64,000 nt of DNA from Hyparrhenia diplandra (lineage: Eukaryota > Streptophyta > Magnoliopsida > Poales > Poaceae), in contig JADLZK010007661.1 of NCBI GenBank assembly GCA_015847255.1, positions 92,100 through 156,099 of the forward strand, given 5' to 3'. This document shows positions 60,184 through 64,000 of the stretch, piece by piece; positions within the stretch are counted from its first letter, which is position 1; the number at the start of each line of letters is the position of its first letter. A program made the translations under genes and the position numbers. The notes below the pieces were generated by a model that had not been told where the DNA came from, made no database searches, and worked only from the letters and a program-made list of their open reading frames with translations.

Positions 60184-62336
60184 GATTTAAAGTGGTGAAA
60201 TCAAGATTTTCATTATCAATTTCTCTAGTTTAGGGCATGCATGGCCCACTATATGGTACTCCTAAGTAAGCTCCGCCACTGCCTTCCACGAAATTCAGGT
60301 GTACGTCTCAAGAAATTGACATGTGTATTGTTTTCATCTAATCTAAAAAGGAAATCGACATCTTCTAGATACATGCACCAAGATGATACTGGCACGTGTC
60401 AGTATCGGTTTCATAGATTGCTGGGATGAGCTGAATCTGTCGGTTAGTTTTTTCAGTTACTCAATTGTTCACAGACCAACCACTGTGACGACAAGTGGCT
60501 CCTAATCTATCAATCAATCTGGTGACCAAAGCTGATCAATATATTAAAAATGTAGGAGTCGTACCTTGTTTTATTTGCTGTCTGGCATGTTATTTGGAAA
60601 CCGTCGCGATTACACTTATGCACATGATGTCTGTATGCGTCATGCTTAACCGGCAACAAGAAAGAAAAGAAAAAGAAAAAATCATCAATCGATCGTCTCA
60701 TAGCTAGTCACTCTCCGTCCATCGATCTGCGTGTACTTTATTAGGTCAAATTTGCACGGCGATAAGCTTGTTCTATAGAAACAGAGCAAGAAATGAGCTA
60801 CGAATGAGAGTGCATTTTCCAGTTGGACATGGGCAGGACATCAGCCACGCGCCGATCGCAGCAGCCGCGCCGCCGGCGACCACGGCGACGGTATACCAGA
60901 GGTAGCGAAGTCAAGAATGGCTGCTGCAGCTGCAAGCACACACAATCTAACGATCGAGCCCTACACGATGCTGGCTCCTCCATGTACAACCTGAGTAGCA
61001 GCTACGTACCTGACCAAATCTATCATTACAATACATTATCCTTACAGAAAAAATGCTAATATATGTTTAATTGGCGTAAATGTCAATGATGAAATTCAGC
61101 CTGCAATGTTATCCAGTTTTGGTTGAGATGACTTGCTAACTGATGGGATATATATATATATTAAGTCAATAATTGCACAGTTAATCATTTTAAATCTGTG
61201 CGCATATGTATGACTTTTGAAAGTCTCTGTCAGCTGAATCTATCATTTCCACCAAATCTAGAGCTTGCTTATGCTGGACTATTATGGGCATGTACACTTG
61301 CCCGTACACGCACAAGCAATTTTGTAGGACAAAATGAAGTAGCGCCTCCATGCATAATATATATATATATCTAGATAGGCCAAAATGTATGGTGTTTTGT
61401 TGTAAGGGCACGGTCCATGTAATATAATATATGGACAAATCGATCATCGTGAAAACCAGAAATCATTAGCCATTGTAACTCAGATGACAAGTGATAGTGG
61501 GACCTACTTGTCAGAGCTCTCCTCTCTCCCTTCCCAAGCCACCCCTCTTTACACTGACGTTGTAGTTGCTTTCACTTGGGCACCGTCACTGCTTCCGCAC
61601 TCTACTTGTTTATGATAAGCTATTTGTTTATTGTTAAATAAACTAATTAGCCCATTCGAAGCATCATATGTTTAAGAACAGATAAACCAAACTTGTATCA
61701 TGTATAGTATAAACTATCATGTACATTTCCCTAATTAATAAAAAACTTGTATATCATCATAACCATACGTGAGACAAGCATTGTACTAGTTTACATGTAT
61801 TTGATAGCCTTACATCTTAGGATTATTTGAAAATGACCACCCTTAAAAGAAAATCACACATGCATAGTGTAAAAAAAGCAAGACACGCCACTTCCCATCT
61901 TGTTATTTCTTCAAAGTAGCTTAAACATGGTACAACAATGATAGTAATCATAGTTATTTTATATTGCCTTCTCTGAAAACGTTTATAATTAATCTCATGG
62001 GGTAGCTTAATTAATTATAGCAAGTCATAAAGCATTCTACCCAAATCTTTGGGTGCTTCTCATCTATTCTTGTGGCATGCAATTGATCGACAATGTAACC
62101 AAGCTAGGTACATGGAGAATATTCAAGAGTAGGACACACCTTCCTCCAACTTGTATTATTGCTAGTCTCCTCAATTTGCAACAATCATTGTAGTAACAAA
62201 TGTCTACTAGAGCAAACGGATAGCGACATGATAGAAAACTGTTAATTGTTAGGATCATGTTCTATGTCTATGTTGCCGAGCAATGCAGTAGTATTCTACA
62301 ATGCTGATGAAGTTACAACTTCTCCATTGCTATATA
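60184..62336. other. Intergenic; possible small hydrophobic exon at 60776-60890 (minus)
   Basis: Mostly AT-rich with no gene. A minus-strand stretch at 60776-60890 reads YLWYTVAVVAGGAAAA then IGAWLMSCPCPTGKC before a stop. It looks like a terminal membrane helix, but no upstream exon was found. It may be a gene fragment. Confidence 0.3.
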
Positions 62337-62593
62337 CTTTGTCCCTGTGTTTGAAAAAAATAACAACACAATTGTTTTTTTTTAGAATCAATTTTTTAAT
62401 TGTATGTAGATTTATAGAAAATGTTATCAATATATGTAGTTCCTAAGTATTTATTAAAAATATTACATTGTTACTAATGTAATAATAGTAGTAAAACCAT
62501 AAAAATATTAGTATTTTTATATATTTTGTCAAACTTCCAAAAAGTTTGACTTCTTGGGAAATGAGATGTGCATTTATCTTTGAACAGAGGGAG
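62337..62593. mobile_element. Stowaway-like MITE
   Basis: The right end reads 'tttgaacagagggag', the inverse of ctccctctgttcaaa. The left end reads ctttgtccctgtgtttgaaa, a diverged partner. TA lies at 62335-62336 and 62594-62595. The interior 'tttgtcaaacttccaaaaag' is typical of this MITE group. Confidence 0.65.
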
Positions 62594-62595
62594 TA

Positions 62596-64000
62596 GTGAC
62601 TATAGATCAACCCTTTGATATTGACCATTTGCATAATGAAATAGGTAGTAGTTGGCTTAAATCCAAATTCTCCTTGACCTCATTTTAGACGCGTTTTAGA
62701 GGCACTATTTGGGTTGTTATGAAAACTTTCCTTGAAAAAAAATAGTACTCATATTGGTTCAAACTCTTTTTTTTTTTTTGTCTCTATATGTTGTACTTGG
62801 TCTTTATTTGCTATATTTATGCATGTTAATTAAGTAGCCTATATTTCTTTCATGCACCCATTGTTATGGTATATTTCTAATTTGGATGGGCTAATTTTCC
62901 ATGTTTGATTCATAAAACTGTCGACTAAGTAGAACCAATATAACCCATAGGATGAAAGCTTATTATCTCTGTTAGGATGGTGTTGAAATATTTGGATTAT
63001 TTATTTTTTTACAACTAAAATATTTGGATTCTTTGTTTGGGTTTTGCTGGTCAAACACCGTAAGTCGAAATAAAATGTTTGCTTCTCGAAGTAGCTTCTA
63101 AAATGTATTTGTATTAGAAGGATCAATCATATCTCTATAAGATCTTTTGCTGATTTTTTGGAAGGTATAAAATTTATTAAAATTTAATTATTGAAAAATC
63201 AATGCACCAAACCACCTTTTTTTCAGTTTTCTAAAAGTATCCCATATAAAGAACCCAACTCAAAAAAGAGGAGCCCAAATGAACAGACCCTGAGCTACAC
63301 ATATGTTGAACATAAGCTATCATATGTATTATACACAATCTTATTTTTTAAAGAAAGTCTTGTGACTGTTATGCACACTCTCCTTTTTTGTTGAAAGTCT
63401 TGTGTTTCATGTGTTGAATTTTCCTATTTCAATGTACATGGTGTCTTGTCTCTTGGTTATTCTAACTTAGGCTATAAGAAACTACATGATTTCACAAAAT
63501 CATTGGACTAGCTTTGGACTTTTCGTATGGACAGAAAGTAGCAAATTTCATTTGGTACTACTACAAAATACTAGAATAATAAAATCTTTTTTCCTTGAAA
63601 TCTGTACATACAAATACAAAAATAAAAGTGACGGGCAAAAAGAAACAATAGCCATGTGTGGAGTTACCATCACCATAGTCACCCTTGGTTCCAAATTTTA
63701 TAAGATACAAATGTATATATATAGTTTATATTATATATTTAGACATAGTCTATATCTAGAAATAAAAAATAACTTATTTATGCAAAAATGACTTATAGCT
63801 TGAAACAAAGATGTATCGGTAGTTGGACGGTAAGCAAAGTAATAATATAATATATAATAATCCCTTGTCCATGTTTGGACGTATAGCAAATCGTTTGTTG
63901 GGCATCAGGATGGGCACATATATAAGCATAAATGCATAATACACGTGGTCGTTTGAGATGAGTACGTATATTGCCAACTGAGTTGGGTGCTCCAATATAT
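62596..64000. other. Intergenic, AT-rich, nothing recognised
   Basis: No sustained coding frame. A possible further decayed Stowaway-like element lies at about 63670-63830 ('cccttggttccaaattttat' to 'gcttgaaacaaagatg'), but its ends are too diverged to call. Confidence 0.35.

Noticed and set aside
1..64000. CRISPR arrays, tRNA or rRNA genes, bacterial-type operons
   Set aside because: No regularly spaced repeats, no tRNA cloverleaf or rRNA sequence were recognised; the gene structures are those of a plant nucleus.

Overview
The window is nuclear DNA of a grass (Poaceae). Evidence: plant-type genes with GT-AG introns, a CIPK23-type kinase and a plant C3HC zinc-finger gene, a cemA fragment from a plastid genome, and dense grass transposons (Tourist and Stowaway MITEs, L1-type LINEs with GC-rich ORF1, a MULE, a long gypsy-type LTR). 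I cannot name the species.

Layout: 1-5.9 kb is gene-poor. It holds diverged tandem blocks, a 450-bp hAT element with a perfect 8-bp target duplication, a LINE 3' end and a plastid cemA insertion. 7.0-11.0 kb (minus) is an LRR receptor-like protein gene. 11.1-16.0 kb is transposon-derived. 17.2-17.9 kb (minus) is a small four-helix membrane-protein gene of unknown function, flanked by a direct segmental duplication whose right copy carries a LINE insertion. 21.4-27.5 kb (minus) is a seven-exon C3HC zinc-finger (NIPA/ILP1-like) gene. 28.5-48.3 kb is a nested transposon stack: an old LINE ORF2 remnant is split by an ORF1-only LINE, which is itself split by a 4.6-kb LTR and an 11-kb MULE. The MULE carries a transposase, a plant-mobile-domain gene and two GRF-type zinc-finger genes. 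48.7-52.3 kb (minus) is a 14-exon CIPK23-like kinase. 53.6-55.7 kb is a diverged duplication. 57.3-60.2 kb is a second ORF1-only LINE with a perfect 16-bp target duplication. The remainder to 64 kb is AT-rich intergenic DNA with MITEs.

The four host genes are unrelated in function: surface recognition, an unknown membrane protein, a nuclear zinc-finger protein and Ca2+/CBL signalling. They look like ordinary neighbours, not a cluster. Every host gene carries single-base frameshifts inside otherwise well conserved exons, and most are explained by one missing G. This points to consensus indel errors in the assembly, or less likely to coordinated decay, and it matters for any protein taken from this window. 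The most unusual structures are the nested stack, the gene-carrying MULE, the ORF1-only LINEs and a shared stem-loop at five LINE 3' ends.
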